NCBI RefSeq assembly: GCF_000226095.1
Contig: NC_016476.1
Coordinates: 62,001 to 126,000 of the forward strand
DNA from: Thermothelomyces thermophilus ATCC 42464
Lineage: Eukaryota; Ascomycota; Sordariomycetes; Sordariales; Chaetomiaceae
Length of the DNA: 64,000 nucleotides
Reading direction: 5' to 3'
Shown here: piece by piece, positions 35,002 to 49,300 of the stretch
Position numbering within the stretch: position 1 is the stretch's first letter
Layout: each line of letters begins with the position of its first letter
The notes under the pieces: generated by a model
Database searches by the model: none
Seen by the model: the letters and a program-made list of their open reading frames with translations, nothing else
Told to the model about the DNA's origin: nothing
Made by a program: the position numbers and the translations under genes

Positions 35002-35385
35002 CGATGCCCCTCCTTTAAGGCTTTCGACCTAAAAGCCCTCTTAGGCCGTTTCAAATAGCGCTAATAACCCTTCGCTTGTAAGTACTATATTCTTCCTATT
35101 TTTACGTTATAGTTGCCTTGTTAATAAAATGCTGATAGAGAAACGGAAGTCGTATTCTACACGTTACCATGCTTCCCTTGCTTAGAACATTGCTAAGAAT
35201 GGTTTTATCGTTATGCCTTGCTCTTAGTATATATTATAAGGCCTTGTCTATAAAATGATCGTACGTATAAAGCGTTACAAAGCCTACGTTTGTTAAGGTT
35301 ATTCTTGTAATAGCTCTAATATACCGCTTTCTTTCTATAAGTACGTTTCCTTTCTCTTTGCTTTTTTTTTTAAATGTAATTCCTA

Positions 35386-35772
35386 ATGTTTGTTCTAATA
35401 GATTATATTCTCTAGGAGTAGTGTTATATCAAGGATGCTAAACGTTATACCAAACTTAAGCTAGATAAATCCTAACACCGTCTAGAAGAAGCCTAGTACG
35501 AGTTATCTAAAAAGCTTATATAGCTCTAGTATCTTCGTTAATAGAAGGAGTTTTTAGTAAAGAAAGGTACTAATATAGTGGCGCGTAGTCTATTAACCTT
35601 GGACGAGTTAGAGGAGGTTAAGTAGTAAGAGCGGTAAGAGGCGCCTACTATGCCCTCGTTATAGATTAATGATACTATCGATGCTATTAACTAGGGCGCT
35701 ATCTTTGGTTCTGTCCTAGGTTTTCCTTTAGTCGATCTAGGTTCTGCCGGTAGAACTATTCTAGTTTCTTAG
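35386..35772 (+). pseudogene. Copy C antisense coiled-coil ORF, RIP-interrupted
   Basis: On the strand opposite to copy C's gag-pol, 129 codons from an ATG (35386-35388) to TAG (35770-35772). It encodes a charged helical protein with the block K-E-F-L-V-K-K-G, then L-T-L-D-E-L-E-E-V-K, and ends GSAGRTILVS. Internal stops are TAA/TAG where copies A and D or the context call for Gln or Trp. It is the homologue of 61318-61695, with three extra codons after the DELEE block. Confidence 0.65.
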
Positions 35773-38700
35773 GGCAGTTTAAATTCTTGACTAGTTTCTA
35801 TAAGTTGTCCTCTAGTTTAAAATCAAGCTATTTGACCAGATACTATAGTTCCCCGTTGATGATGTATAAATCTAGAATTTCTTTAATGTCCTATTCTTCC
35901 TCTTCGTCCTCTGCTTCGATATTTATAGCGGTCTTGGCATTCTTTAGTACTAGTTCGAGAAGTAAAATATAAAAAATATCTGTCTGTAATTGTATAGATA
36001 ACGGTAACGATAGTTAGTAGTTAGATGTCGAGATTCGTTTCTTAATAATAAAGGGTCTAACTTTCTTAAAGTCTAGCTTTATGCTTGGTTGTTTGGTTTA
36101 TAAGTTTCGTACGATTAGGTAGACTTTATCTCCCCTCTCTAGGCAAGGTCCCTTGAGCCTATATTTATCGTAGTAGTTCTTTATTCTGGTTCTAACAAAC
36201 TTAAGTTCCTTTTTAAGCTTCTTATATGGTATATACATTTGTTTTGCTTTGACTACTGCTCTTGGCACTGTAACCTCTAGTCCTTGCCTAAGGTCTGCTT
36301 CGTATCTGTAGTTTGTAAAGAACGGTATGACTTTGGTCGTTTCTATTGGCGTTATATTATAGGCGAGTTATACTATTGGCAATAGTATGACCTAGTTGTC
36401 TTGCTAGTAGTTAATATAAGAACAGAGGTATTGCTCGACAACTTAGTTTAGTTGCTCCGTTTATCTGTCAGTCTATAGGTAAAATGCTATTAATAGCTTG
36501 CTATTAATGTCTAATTGTTATATTAATGCTTACTAGAACTTCGATACAAACTTAGTGTCTTTGTCGGTGATCTATTCTTACGGCCAAGCGTATATTGATG
36601 TAACTTGCCGATAGATCACGTCTGCTAACTATTTAGCTATCTAGGACTCCTTGTATAGGAAGAAGTATACCCATTTAGTTAGGCAATTTACTATAGTAAG
36701 AATACTATCGTAAGTCACTCCTATAGCTATATCCTTAGATTCTAGCAGCTTCGTAATGAAGTCTATCGTAACTAAACTCTATAGTTTGTCAGCTATTAGC
36801 AGTAGCTAGAGTAGCCTATATAGCTTGTACCGTACCATTTTGCTTCAACTGTAGATATCATAGTTCTATATAACTTCCTTAACTCGTGTCGTTAACTATA
36901 GAAAGTTATAGTGTTTCTTGACTTATACGACAGTCTTCGTAACTCCTTTGTATCCTCCGAGTTTCGATTCGTAGAGTTTTCGAATCATTTGTAGCTATTG
37001 GTCTTTATCGTAGATATACGCTTTGCCTTAGTACTAGAGTTTCCTATCTTTTTCTTCCACTTCGTTAGGTACCGCTAGTCCAGGTGTTACTTAATACTAT
37101 GCTTCGTCGATCCTTTTTTCTCGAAAGATTATATAACATTCTAGGAACAAGTCGAGTAGATCGTCTTCCACGGGTATCTATGTTTCGTAATGTAGCGTTC
37201 TATCTATTCGTTCCTTAAATAACGGTAGCGTTATTTCTGTTCGTTCTTCTATATAATCTGTTTATCGGCTTAAGGCATCCGCTTGTACGTTCTCTTTGCC
37301 CTTCTTATAGCGGATCTTAAAATTAAATTCTATAAGGAATTTTACCTATTGTATTTGTCGTTTGTTAAGCTCTTTTATTATCGTAAAGTACCGTAAATTC
37401 TTATAATCTATATATACTTATACTAGTTCGATTGTACCGCTAAGGTATAGTCACTATTCCTTAAAAGCTTTGATAATCGCAAGTAATTCCTTGTTATAGA
37501 TTAGATAATTAAGACGTAGTCTATCGAGCTTCTTTAAAAAGAAGGCTATAGGATGTAGCTTCCCTTGTTCGTCTCGTTATCCTAACTATCCTCTAATAGT
37601 ATAGTCTAAAGCGTCTGTTTCCACCTTAAATAGCTTCTTAGGGTCTAGTAGCACTAGTACTAGATCTTTAGTAATGGCGTTACGGATCTATGTAAATGCT
37701 TACTTGTATTATTCTTCCTATTAGAATTTAGCGTTCTTCTTGGTAAGTTCGTATAAAGGTTATACGATCGCTCTAAAGTTCCTAATGAATATCTGGTAGA
37801 AGTTTGTAAACCCAATGAAACTCTATACTTCTGTAACTAACGTTAGTCATAGCTAATCCTTGATAGCTTTGACCTTTAAAGGTTCTATCCGGATTTATCC
37901 TAAGGATATTTCGTATCCCAAAAATACCGTTTTCCTAACGTGGAATTTGCTCTTTTTCTTATTAACTAATAGCTTATATATGTATAATGTATCTAGCACT
38001 ACTCTTACGTGCTTCTAGTGTTCGTCTATCGTTTTGGAGAAGATAAGTATATTATCAAGATAATATACTATAAATTTGTTGAGAAAGGATTGGATAGCTT
38101 GATTAATCAGGGCTTAGAACGTTACCGGTATGTTTATAAGTCTAAATAGCATGACAAGGTACTTATAGTGGCTATAAGGTATCCTAAAGGCCATTTTCCA
38201 CTCGTCGCCTTCTTTGATCTATATATAGTTATAGGCCAATGGCAAGTCAAGACACGTAAAATATTAGGCTCTTGCTAACTAATCTCGGAGCTATAAGATT
38301 AGTGGTAACAGGTATTGGTTTTTCACGGTCTATTCGTTAAGTTACCAATAGTTAACGTATAACTATAGCTTTCTGTCTTTCTTAGGCATAAACAGGATTA
38401 GGTAGCCTGCTAGCAATGTCGACAGGCAGATATATCCTCTTTAAAGATTCTCTTCTAAGTATTGCTTAAGTTCTTTGTTCTATGTCTAGCTTATATAGTA
38501 AATCTTAAAGAACTTTAGTCGTGCTCCTTCCTTAAGCTTGATCTTGTAATTCTATAGGCCGTGTTCTAGTAATCCTTCTAGATGCTTCGCTTCAAATGCT
38601 AGGTATCCTTCGTATTCCTCTAGTACTTCCCTAGTCTTATCTTATTTCTCGGCTTTCTAATAGTATATAAACTTGGTTCTATCTATAGCAATGCTAGCGA

Positions 38701-39554
38701 TTTCTCCTATCTTAACCTACTACTCTAGTTATAGTACTCCGCATTCGTTAATAGAGAGAATAGCTATCGGCAATTTAGCTTATTCTTTCTATTGTAACGT
38801 TGGTATTATTATACTACTTCTTCTAGAGTCTATAGTAGTCTGCCTGCTACTGTCCGTCTCTTGTAGTAGATCTATAGAAATGCCTTCCCCTAAGCATCGT
38901 CTGCTCGCGATCCTTACGCGCTTCCTATCTTGCTAGTCAAATACGACTCCGTTTGGGGTTATAGATAGCTACTATTCTTTTAGCTAATGTCTAGGTCGTA
39001 ATCTTCATATTATAGTAATCCTAATACTATATCTTTATCGTTACCTATATCTATAATACTAAATATAACTACTATAGTTTTCCCTGCTATAGTAATATCG
39101 ATCGGTTCGGTCTCCCTATATACCTATTATATCAGAAATAGCCCTTTGATTATACCATGCTTCTGCTTCATTCTCTAGGGTATCTATAGCTAATTTACAA
39201 GTATCGGCGAAATCAGGTTTATCTCTGCTCTACTATCTATTAGTATGAGCATTTTATGCTATTTCTATTATGCTATTATCTATAATCGCTTATCTTACCA
39301 CCGTCGTCTAAAGATTGTAGCGATTTCCTATATTTCTACTAGGAGGTCTCGATATAGTAGTCTCTTATGCTAGTTCCTCCTATACTATACTACTACTTGC
39401 TACTATATAGGCGTTAATGGTTTTCAGGCCCCTCAAAGGGCCCTAACCCGTTTCCTAGGTTAGTGCTAACCTCTTTAGTTATTCGGCTAATGGCAGCTTC
39501 GTCGATTATACCTATTTTTATAAGCCATTAAGTACTTATAGCTTCCTACTATTA

Positions 39555-40002
39555 TGTTACAGATAAGCACATAGGCAGCCTGGCAGGCTACAGCTAGGAC
39601 ACGGGACATTCCGACAGCCAATCACTCGACGGACCAATCAGAAGATTATCACCACCAAGACTAAGGTCTTTACTAGTGATAATAACATGTCACCGTCAAC
39701 AACACAGAATCACGAAGTAAAAGGAGAAGTAGTACTAGTGATAACTATTAAAGAAGGATAGACCATTGTATATATATAGCTAGCTAGTCACTCGTTATAG
39801 TAGACTCTAGGAGTTCGCCAGTGGTAATAATCATAATCATAGTACTTATACTAAGCATTGCTAATTACTATAAGAGATAACTCTAAGTGTTGTTATAAAC
39901 CCTTTAGCTTTACCAAATCCCTTAGACGACCTGCCTACTTGTCCCGCTTTACCTACCTCTGTCTGGACCCTTTTAGAAGAAGTCTAAGTTAGGTTCGTTA
40001 CA
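39555..40002 (+). repeat. Copy D 5' LTR
   Basis: 448 bp, TG...CA ends (TGTTACAG...TTACA). Same length as both LTRs of copy A. The LTR segment AGTGGTAATAA and the following PBS differ from the copy A pair only by C/T or G/A. Confidence 0.9.
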
Positions 40003-43000
40003 CGTTGTTACTACTCCCTTTGTTTTGTCATGGTTCAGAATGGAGGTGACTTCGACCTTGACATTAACATAGCTACTAACGTCACGGCCGAATAGCTGCT
40101 CGCTTAGCTTGGTCAACTCTAGCAGCAGATCTAGGAGTTAGATTAGAGAGATAAGGCTGCTCAAGCTCGAATCAAGGAACTCGAGAACCGTGAAAAGTAC
40201 TTGTAGAAGTTGGTTAACGAGGCCTATACCAAAATCGAGGCACTTGAGGGTACCAAAGCGAAGTATATCAAGATCGAACTACCTAGCAAATATAGAGGAA
40301 CTAAGGAGGATCTCGCAGGATTCCTAACAAACCTCTAATCCTACTTCTAGCTTAATGATAACAAGTTTCTAGATAATAAAGCTAAAGTCCTCTATATAGC
40401 TACGAGACTAGAGGGCAAGGCACTTAGATAGTTCAAGCCTATATAGAATGACTATCTTACTAAGGAAGATAAAGACAAATGAGATACGTTTATATAGGTA
40501 GTCTTCTAATCTTATAACCATTTTGAAGAAGAGCTTTAGAAAGTTTTTAGCGATAAAGACGAGAAGATTTATACGTAAGAAAGACTCGCTAATCTCCGAT
40601 AGACTAAGTTAGTAGCCTCTTACACTATATAGTTTAGACAGGACATACTTAAGTCTTAGCTTAATAATGAGGTATTAATATAATTATTCTATAATAGCCT
40701 AAAGGAAAAGGTTAAGGACAAGCTATATAAGTACGATTAGCCTAAGACTCTAGATAATTACATCGTATAGGCTATTAGGATCGATAATCGACTCTATATA
40801 TAAGAGCAGCAGAAACGAGGTCAAATGAACAGAACTACGGTTAAGGCCAACGACAAGAAAAAGCGAGTATACGTTAGTACCTTGTATAGGACGCACCCTG
40901 GAGCTATAGATATAGATATAGCGTAGAAGCAGGACTAGAAGAAGACGGCCAAAGACAAGTCCAATGTTACCTACTATAACTACAGAAAGAAAGGACACTA
41001 TAAGCGAGAATGCTAGAGCCCGAAGAAAGAATGGAAACTAACCCCTAGAAAGGAAATTACGACTATTAATAAAACCATCAAGGACGTCATCGAAGTAGCA
41101 GCCACGAGCTACAAAGATAAGGGTAGTAATACGGATAGTCTTAGACATAACGGTAACGGTAAAGATAAATAAGCACCGTACTCCGAACTGGTCACTATAG
41201 ATCTAGAGATAGGTCTCGCCGAATAGGATATGGCAGGAGAATATACACTACCAGTTTCGATTCTCCCGGCCTTGAGACAGTGGGGCTTCACGGTTACGTA
41301 GAGGCGGGATAGATCGTAGACAACCGATACCTAAGGAATTAAAAGACCTAGACCTAATATTCTATTCCTCTAGGAACAAATCGAATGGTATTGTAACAAA
41401 GTTTTCCGGCTTAATACGGAACTATATAAACGGGATAGGCGCTTGACTTGACTTGCCTAGTAGAGTGTTAAGATAAGGGATAAAATAAGGGAACTCTAAT
41501 ATATCGTAGAAACTATTAAAGGAGAACAGCCTATGATATATAATAGGCCTAATAGCTATGCCGAGTATCTTAATGGCTAATAACTTAGTAATAATGTGCG
41601 AAACCTGGAATACCAGTTTATATACACGAACCGTAGAAAAGATAAGTATATGTAGGAAAGCTACTAGAAGAAATACTCCTATATTAGCACTAGAGTACCT
41701 ACGGTCTATATACAATGGGAAGGATTCGGGAAAGAATTCTAATACCTCCTAGGCAACGCTATACGACTATACCCTCGATACGAGGTATATACGCAAGTGC
41801 CCTAGTTCTAGTATATAGCATACGAATGCCGATACCACTTCCGCGACAAATTCGAAAACAATCACTAGCCAACCTGACAAGGAAATGAGGACGGAAGCTT
41901 ACGCCCTGTGGAATGGGTCTATGATACAAGAAATAGAGCGGCCGAATTGCTCTAGAAGATTGAAGCCCGCAATTTAGAAAGCATTACAATAGTTCTAAGA
42001 CGAGCCTGGCCTAGGTACTACGGAACCGGACGAGATATATAGGACTTATACTAGAGTAACGATTGCCTCTATCACGCGGAAGAAAAGAAATTGCAAATTC
42101 GGGAGCTTCAGACAAAGCTATAGCACGTATGACGGAAAGCGGAACGGACCTAATGGTAGGAAGCCGTAAGCACTCAATGGCTCACGGAAATGAGTACGAT
42201 TGACGAAGCCGCTATCAGCCGAACAACCGAAGAGGTTAGCACTGACCTAGGAAACGGGTTAGGGCCCTTCGAGGGGCCTGGAAACTATTAACGCCCGTGT
42301 AGCGGCGAGTGGTAGCGTAGTATAGGAGGGACTAGCATAAGAGACCACTATATCGAGACCTCCTAGTAGAAATATAGGAAATCGCCGCAATCTTTGGACG
42401 ACGGCGGCAAGACAAGCGGCTATAGATAACAGCATAATAGAAATAGCACGAAATGCTCGTACTAGTAGATAGTAGAGCAGAGATAAACCTGATTTTGCCA
42501 ACACTTGTAAATTAGCTATAGATACCCTAGAAAATGAAGCGGAAGTATAGTATAGTCAAAGGGCCATTTCTAATGTAATAGATATATAGGGAGACTAAAC
42601 TAATTGATATTACTATAGCAAGGAAGACTATAGTAGTTATATTTAGTATTATAGATATAGGTAACAATAAAGATATAATATTAGGGTTACTATAGTATAA
42701 AGATTACGACCTAGACATTAGCTAGAAGAATAGTAGCTACCTATAACCCTAAATAGAGTTATATTTGACTAGTGAGATAGGGAGTATGTAAGGATCGTAA
42801 GCAGATAATACTCAAGGAAAGGCATGTCCTACGGATCTACCGCAAGAGATAGATAGTAGCAGGCAGACTACTACAGACTCTAGAAGAGGCAGTACAATGA
42901 TATCAATATTACGACAAGAGGAACGAGCTAAATTGCCGATAGCTGTTCTCTCCGTTGATAAATGCGGAGCATTGCAATTAGAGCAGTAGGTTAAGACAGG

Positions 43001-45933
43001 AGAAATCGCTAGCATCGCTATAGACGGAACCAAGTTTATATACTATCAGAAAACCAAGAGATGAGACAAGACTAAGGAAGTACTAAAGGAATATAAAGGA
43101 CACCTAACATTCGAACCGAAATATCTAGAAGGACTACTAGAATACGGCCTATAGGATTATAAGATTAAGCTTAAGGAAGGAGCATGATTAAAGTTCTTTA
43201 AGATTTACTATATAAGCTAGACATAGAACGAAGAACTTAAGCGATATTTAGAGGAGAACCTTCGAAGAGGATATATCCGCCTATTGACATCGCTAGTAGG
43301 CTACCTAATCCTATTTATGCCTAAGAAAGACGGAAAGCTATGGTTATATGTCGACTATCGGTAACTTAACGAACAGACCGTGAAAAATCGATACCTATTA
43401 CTGCTAATCTCATGGCTCCGAGATTAGTTAGTAGGAGCCTAATATTTGACGCGTCTTGACTTGCTATCGGCCTATAACTATATATAGATTAAAGAAGGCG
43501 ATAAGTAAAAAACGGCCTTTAGGATACCCTATAGCTACTATAAGTACCTTGTCATGCCATTTAGACTTACGAACGTACTAGCAACATTCTAAGCCCTAAT
43601 TAACCAAGCTATCCGACCCTTTCTCGACAAATTTGCGGTATATTATCTTAACGATATACTTATCTTCTCTAAGACGATAGACGAACACCAGAAGTATGTA
43701 AAAGTAGTACTAGACGCGCTATATACGTACAAGCTATCAGTTAACAAGGAAAAGAGCGAATTCTATATTAGGAAGATAGTCTTTTTAGGATACAAAATAT
43801 CCCTAGGATAAATCTAGATAGAACCTTTAAAGGTTAAAGCTATTAAGAATTGGCCCTAACCGATGTTAGTTATAGAAGTATAAAGCTTTATCAGATTTAC
43901 AAACTTCTACCGAATGTTCATCAGGAACTTTAGAGCGATCGTATAACCTTTGTACAAACTTACCAAAAAGAATGCCGAATTCCAATAGGAAGAGCGATAC
44001 GAGCAAGCATTTACATAGATCCGTAACGCCATTACTAAGGATCTAGTACTAGTACTGCCAGACCCTAAGAAGCTATTCAAGGTAGAAATGGACGCTTTAG
44101 ACTACGCCATTAGAGGACAATTAGGATAATAAGACGAACAAGGGAAGCTACATCCTATAGCCTTCTTTTTAAAGAAGCTCGATAGACTATATCTCAATTA
44201 CCCGATTTACAATAAGGAACTACTTATGATTATCGAAGCTTTTAAGGAATAGCGACTATACCTTAGCGGTATAATTAAACCAGTACAAGTATATATAGAT
44301 TATAAGAACCTACAATACTTTACGATAACAAAGGAGCTTAACAGACGATAAATACAATAGGCAAAATTCCTTACGGAATTTAACTTTAAGATCTACTATA
44401 AGAAGGGCAAAGAGAACGTATAAGCAGACATCTTAAGCCGACGAACGGATCACACGGAAGGACGAACGGGAACAATACCACTATTATTTAAGGAACAAAC
44501 AGACAGAATACTACATTACAAAACACAGACACCTATAGAAGATAATCTACTTAACTCGTTCCTAGAATGCTACGTAATCTTTCAAGAAGAAAGGATCAAC
44601 AAGGCATAGTATCAAGTAGCACCCGGACCACTAGTACCTAACAGAGTGGAAGAAAGAGATAGGAAACTCTAGTACCGAGGCAAAGCGTATATCTACGATA
44701 AAGACCAACAGCTGCGAATGATTCGAGAACTCTATGAGTCGAAACTCGGAGGACACAAAGGAGTTACGAAGACTATCGCACAAGTTAAGAAACACTACAA
44801 CTTTCTATAGTTAACGGTACAAATTAAGGAAGTCGTACGGAACTACGACATCTATAATTAGGGCAAAACGGTACGACACAAGCCATATAGGCTACTTTAG
44901 CTACTACTAATAGCTAACAAACTATAGAGTTTAATTATAATAGACTTCATCACAAAGCTACTAGAATCTAAAGACATAGCTACAAGAGTAACCTACAATA
45001 GTATTCTTACTATAATAGATCGCCTAACTAAGTAAGTATACTTCTTTCCCTACAAGGAGTCCTAGATAGCGGAACAGTTGGTAGACGTGATCTATTGGCA
45101 AGTTACATCAATATATACTTAGCCGCAAGAATAGATCACCGATAGAGACACCAAGTTCGCGTCGAAGTTCTGGCAAGCGTTAATATAACGATTAGGCGTT
45201 AACAGTAAGCTATTAACGGCATATCACCTATAGACTAATAGATAAACGGAGTAACTAAACCAAGTTATTAAGCAGTACCTCTACTCTTATATTAACTACT
45301 AGCAAAATGACTAGGTTATACTATTGCTAATAGCATAACTTGCTTATAACACGACGCCAACAGAAACGACCAAAGTTATACCGTTCTTTACGAACTACAG
45401 ATATAAAGTAGACCTTAGGCAAGGACTAGAGGTTATAGTGCCAAGAGCAGCAGTCAAAGTAAAACAAATGTATACACTATATAAAAAGCTCAAAAAGGAA
45501 CTCAAGTTTATCAAAACTAGAATAAAGAACTACTACAACAAATATAGGCTCGAGGGACCTTGCCTAAAGAGGGGAGACAAAGTCTACCTAATCGTACGAA
45601 ACTTACAAACCAAACGACCAAGCACAAAGCTAGACTTTAAGAAGGTCAGACCCTTCGTTATCAAAGAACGAATTTCAACATCTAACTACCGACTATCGTT
45701 ACCGTCATCTATATGACTATAGACAGATATTTTTCATATTTCACTTCTCGAACTAGTACCAAAGAATGCCAAGATTGCTATACACATCGAAGCAGAGGAC
45801 AAAGAGGAAGAATAGGACGTCGAAGAAATTCTAGATTTATATATTATTAACAGGGAACTATAGTACCTAGTCAAATGGCTTGATTTCGGACTAGAAGACA
45901 ACTTATAAGAACTAGTTAAGAATTTAAACTGCC

Positions 45934-46311
45934 CTAAGAAACTAGAACAGTTCCACCGGCAGAACCCGGATCGACTAAAGGAAAACCTGGGACAGAACCA
46001 AAGATAGCGCCCTAGTCGACAGCATTGACAGCATCATTAATCTATAACGAGGGTATAGCAGGCGTCTCTTGCTACTCAACCTCCTCTAACTTGTCTAAGG
46101 TCGATAGACTACGCGCTACTATATTAGCACCTTTCTCTACTAAAAACTCCTTCTGCTAACGAAGACGCCAGAGCCGTATAAGCTTTTCGGATAACTTATA
46201 CTAGGCCTCTTCTAGACGGCATTAAGATTTATCTAACTTAAGTTCGGTACAACGTTTAGCATCTTTAATATAACACTACTCCTAAAGAATACGATCTACT
46301 AAAACGAACAT
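45934..46311 (-). pseudogene. Copy D antisense coiled-coil ORF, RIP-interrupted
   Basis: 126 codons including the stop, opposite to gag-pol, with the same start (MFVLVDRIL-like) and end (VLVS then stop) as in copy A and exactly the same length. Several Gln codons have become stops. Its 3' end overlaps the 3' end of pol, tail to tail. Confidence 0.65.
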
Positions 46312-46323
46312 CAGGAATTATAG

Positions 46324-46348
46324 TAAAAAAAAAAAAAAAAAAAAAAAA
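46324..46348 (+). repeat. Poly-A run upstream of the copy D 3' LTR
   Basis: About 24 consecutive A just upstream of the antisense ORF start. A shorter A-run occupies the same place in copy A (about 61715-61730), so it is an element feature that has changed in length. Confidence 0.85.
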
Positions 46349-46699
46349 GAGGAGACAAGCTTATAGGAAGAAAGCAAGATGCTAGAGCCATCGCAAGAAT
46401 AACCCCGACAAACACAGGCCTTATAACGCTTTATACGCGTGATCATTTTACAGACAAGGCCTTACGACGCGTACCAAGAGCAAGGCATAACAACAAAACC
46501 GTTCTTAGCGATATTCTAAGCAAGGGAAGCACGGTAACGTACAGAATACGACTTCTATTTCTCTATCGGCATTTTGTTAGCATGGCAACCACGATACAGA
46601 AACAGGGAGAATATAGTACTTACAAATAAAGGGTTATTAGCGCTATTTGAAACAACCTAAGAAGGCTTTCGGGTCGAAAGCCTTAAAGGAGGGGCATCA

Positions 46700-47147
46700 T
46701 GTCACGGATAAGCACATAGGCAGCCTAGCAGGCTATAGCTAGGACATGGGACATTCCGACAGCTAATCACTCGACGGACCAATCAGAAGATTATCACCGC
46801 CAAGACTAAGGTCTTCACTAGTAATAATAACATATTACTATCGACAACGCAGAATCACGAAGTGAAAGGAGAAGTGGTACTAGTGATAACTATTGAAGAA
46901 GGACAGACCATTGTGTATATATAGCTAGCTAGTCACTCGTTATAGTGGACTCTGGGAGTTCGCCAGTGGTAATAATTACAATCATAGTACTCATACCAAG
47001 CATTGCTGATTACTGTGAGAGACAACTCTAAGTATTGTTGTGAACCCTTTGGCTTCACCGAATCCCTTAGACGACCTGCCTACTTGTCCCGCTTTACCTA
47101 CCTCTATCTGGACCCTTTCAGAAGAAGTCTGAGTTGGGTTCGTCACA
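46700..47147 (+). repeat. Copy D 3' LTR
   Basis: 448 bp, TGTCACGG...CGTCACA, preceded by a purine-rich stretch (AAAGGAGGGG near 46685-46694) that is the likely polypurine tract. Confidence 0.9.
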
Positions 47148-49287
47148 CATTAGGTCTGTTCTGCTTTCCGTCGTATATACTATAGCTTTATCTAAAGCTC
47201 CTAGATCTGCGATTTCTTTTCGTCCGCGTGGTAGAGGTAGTTATTACTCTAGCACGAGTCCTATATATCTCGTCCTATTCCGTAGTACCTAGGCTAGGCT
47301 CGTTTTAGAACTACCGTAATGCCTTCTAGATTGTAGGCTTCGATCTTCTAGAGCAATTCGGCTGCTCTGTTTCCTGTATTATAGACCTATTCTATAGGGT
47401 AGAGGCTCCTATCCTCATTTCCTTATTAGGTTAGCTAGTAATTGTTTTCAAATTTATCGTAAAAGTAATATTAGCATTTATATAATATATACTAAAACTA
47501 GGGCACTTGTATATATGCCTTATATTATAGGTATAGTCGTATAGTGTTGCCTAGAAGGTATTAGAATTCTTTTCCAAATCCTTCCTACTATACATAGACT
47601 ATAGATACTCTAATGCTAAGGTAGGAGTATTTCTTCCAATAGCTTTCCTATATACACTTATCTTTTCCGCAGTTCGCGCGTATAAACTGGTACTCGGGGT
47701 TCTATACGTCATAGCTAAGTTAATAGTCGTCAAAATGCTTAGTGTAGCTATCGGGCCTATTATATATTATAGGCTATTCCCCTTTAATAGTTTCTATAAT
47801 ATGTTAGAGTTTCCTTATCTCGTCCCTTATCTTGTCACTCTACTAGGCAAGTCAAATCAAGCGTCTATCCTGTTTACGCAGTTCTATACTAAGCTAGAAA
47901 ACTTCATTACGATACCATTTAATTCGTTCCTAGAGGAATAGAATATTAGGTCCGGGTCTTTCGATTCCTTAGGTATCGGTCGTCTACGATCTATCCCGCC
48001 TCTATATAACTATAAAACCCTACTGCCTTAGGGCTAGGAGAATTGAAATTAGTAATATATACTCTCCTGCCATGTCCTATTTGGCAAGACCTGTCTCTAG
48101 GTCTACCGTGACCAATTCGGAGTACGGTACTTGTTTATCTTTACCATCGCCATTGTATCTAAGACTATCTGTGTCGCTGTCCCTATCTTCGTAGCTTGTA
48201 GCCGCTACTTCGACAATATCCTTAGCGGTTTTATTAATAGCCGTAATTTCCTTTCTAGGGACTGGTTTCTAGTCTTTCTTCGGGCTTCGACATTCTCGTT
48301 TGTAGTATCCTTTCTTTCTATAGTTATAGTAGGTAACGTTAGACTTGTCTTTAGTCATCTTCTTCTTATCCTACTTCTATACTATATCTATATCTATAGC
48401 TCTAGGATATGTCCCATATAAGGTACTAATATATACCCATTTTTTCTTGTCATTAGCCTTAACTACGGTTCTATTTATCTAACCTCGTTTCTACTACTCT
48501 TATATATAGAGTCAATCATCGATTCTAATGGCTTATACGATATATTTGTCTAGGGTCTTAGGCTGGTTATACTTATATAACTTGTCTTTAACCTTTTCCT
48601 TTAAGCCGTTATAGAATAGTTATATTAATGCCTTATCATTAAGCTAAGACTTAAGTATATCCTATCTAAACTATATAGCATAGGAAGCTACTAACTTAGT
48701 CTATTAGAGATTAGCAAGTCTTTCTTATATATAAATCTTCTTATCTTTGTCGCTAAAAACCTTCTAAAGCTCTTCTTCAAAACGGTTATAGGATTAAAAG
48801 ACTGCCTATATAAACGCGTCTCGGTCGTCTTCGTCTTCCTTAGTGAGATAGTCGTTCTATATAGGCTCAAACTATCTAAGTACCTTACCCTCTAGTCTTA
48901 TAGCTACGAAGAGGACTTTAGCTTTATTGTCCGGAAATTTATCGTCATTAAGCTAGAAGTAGGATTAGAGGTTTGTTAGGAATCCTATAAGATCTTCCTT
49001 AGTTCCTCCGTATTTACTAGGTTGTTCGATCTTGATATAGCTCGCTTTAGCGCCTTCGAGTGCCTTAATTTTGGCGTAGGCCTCGTTAACTAGCTTCCAT
49101 AAATGCTTTTTACCGTTCTCAAGTTCCTTGATCCGAGCTTAAGCAACCTTGTCTCTCTGGTCTAACTCCTAGATCCTCTGCTAGAGTTAACTAAGCTAGG
49201 CAAGCAGCTATTTAGCTATAACGTTGATAGCTATGTCGATGTTAAGGTCGAAATCACCTCTATTCTGAGCCATAATAGAACAAAGGG

Positions 49288-49298
49288 AGTAATAGCAA
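49288..49298 (-). promoter_or_regulatory. Copy C primer-binding site (self-priming type)
   Basis: On the minus strand the PBS is TTGCTATTACT, two bases from the LTR edge. It is the exact complement of AGTAATAGCAA read on the minus strand at 49479-49489 inside the same LTR. This 11-nt pairing parallels that in copy A and differs from it in sequence on both sides. Confidence 0.6.
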
Positions 49299-49300
49299 CG

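Larger units (their letters stand above)
39555..47147 (+). mobile_element. Chromovirus copy D (Ty3/gypsy), plus strand, full length
   Basis: 7593 bp with two 448-bp LTRs (39555-40002 and 46700-47147). The target-site duplication is TATTA on the left (39550-39554) and CATTA on the right (47148-47152), differing by one C-to-T change; the undisturbed site in copy B (near 63331) reads CATTA. Same plan as copy A. RT catalytic box reads YLND near 43640-43655. RIP is intermediate to heavy. The longest surviving coding piece is the integrase C-terminal/GPY-F segment at 45438-45716. It sits inside copy C, so it is younger than C. Confidence 0.88.

Noticed and set aside
47003-47185. Short ORF repeated at 47003, 55242 and 62386
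   Set aside because: It is within the LTR (R-U5) of each gypsy copy and has no coding reason to exist.
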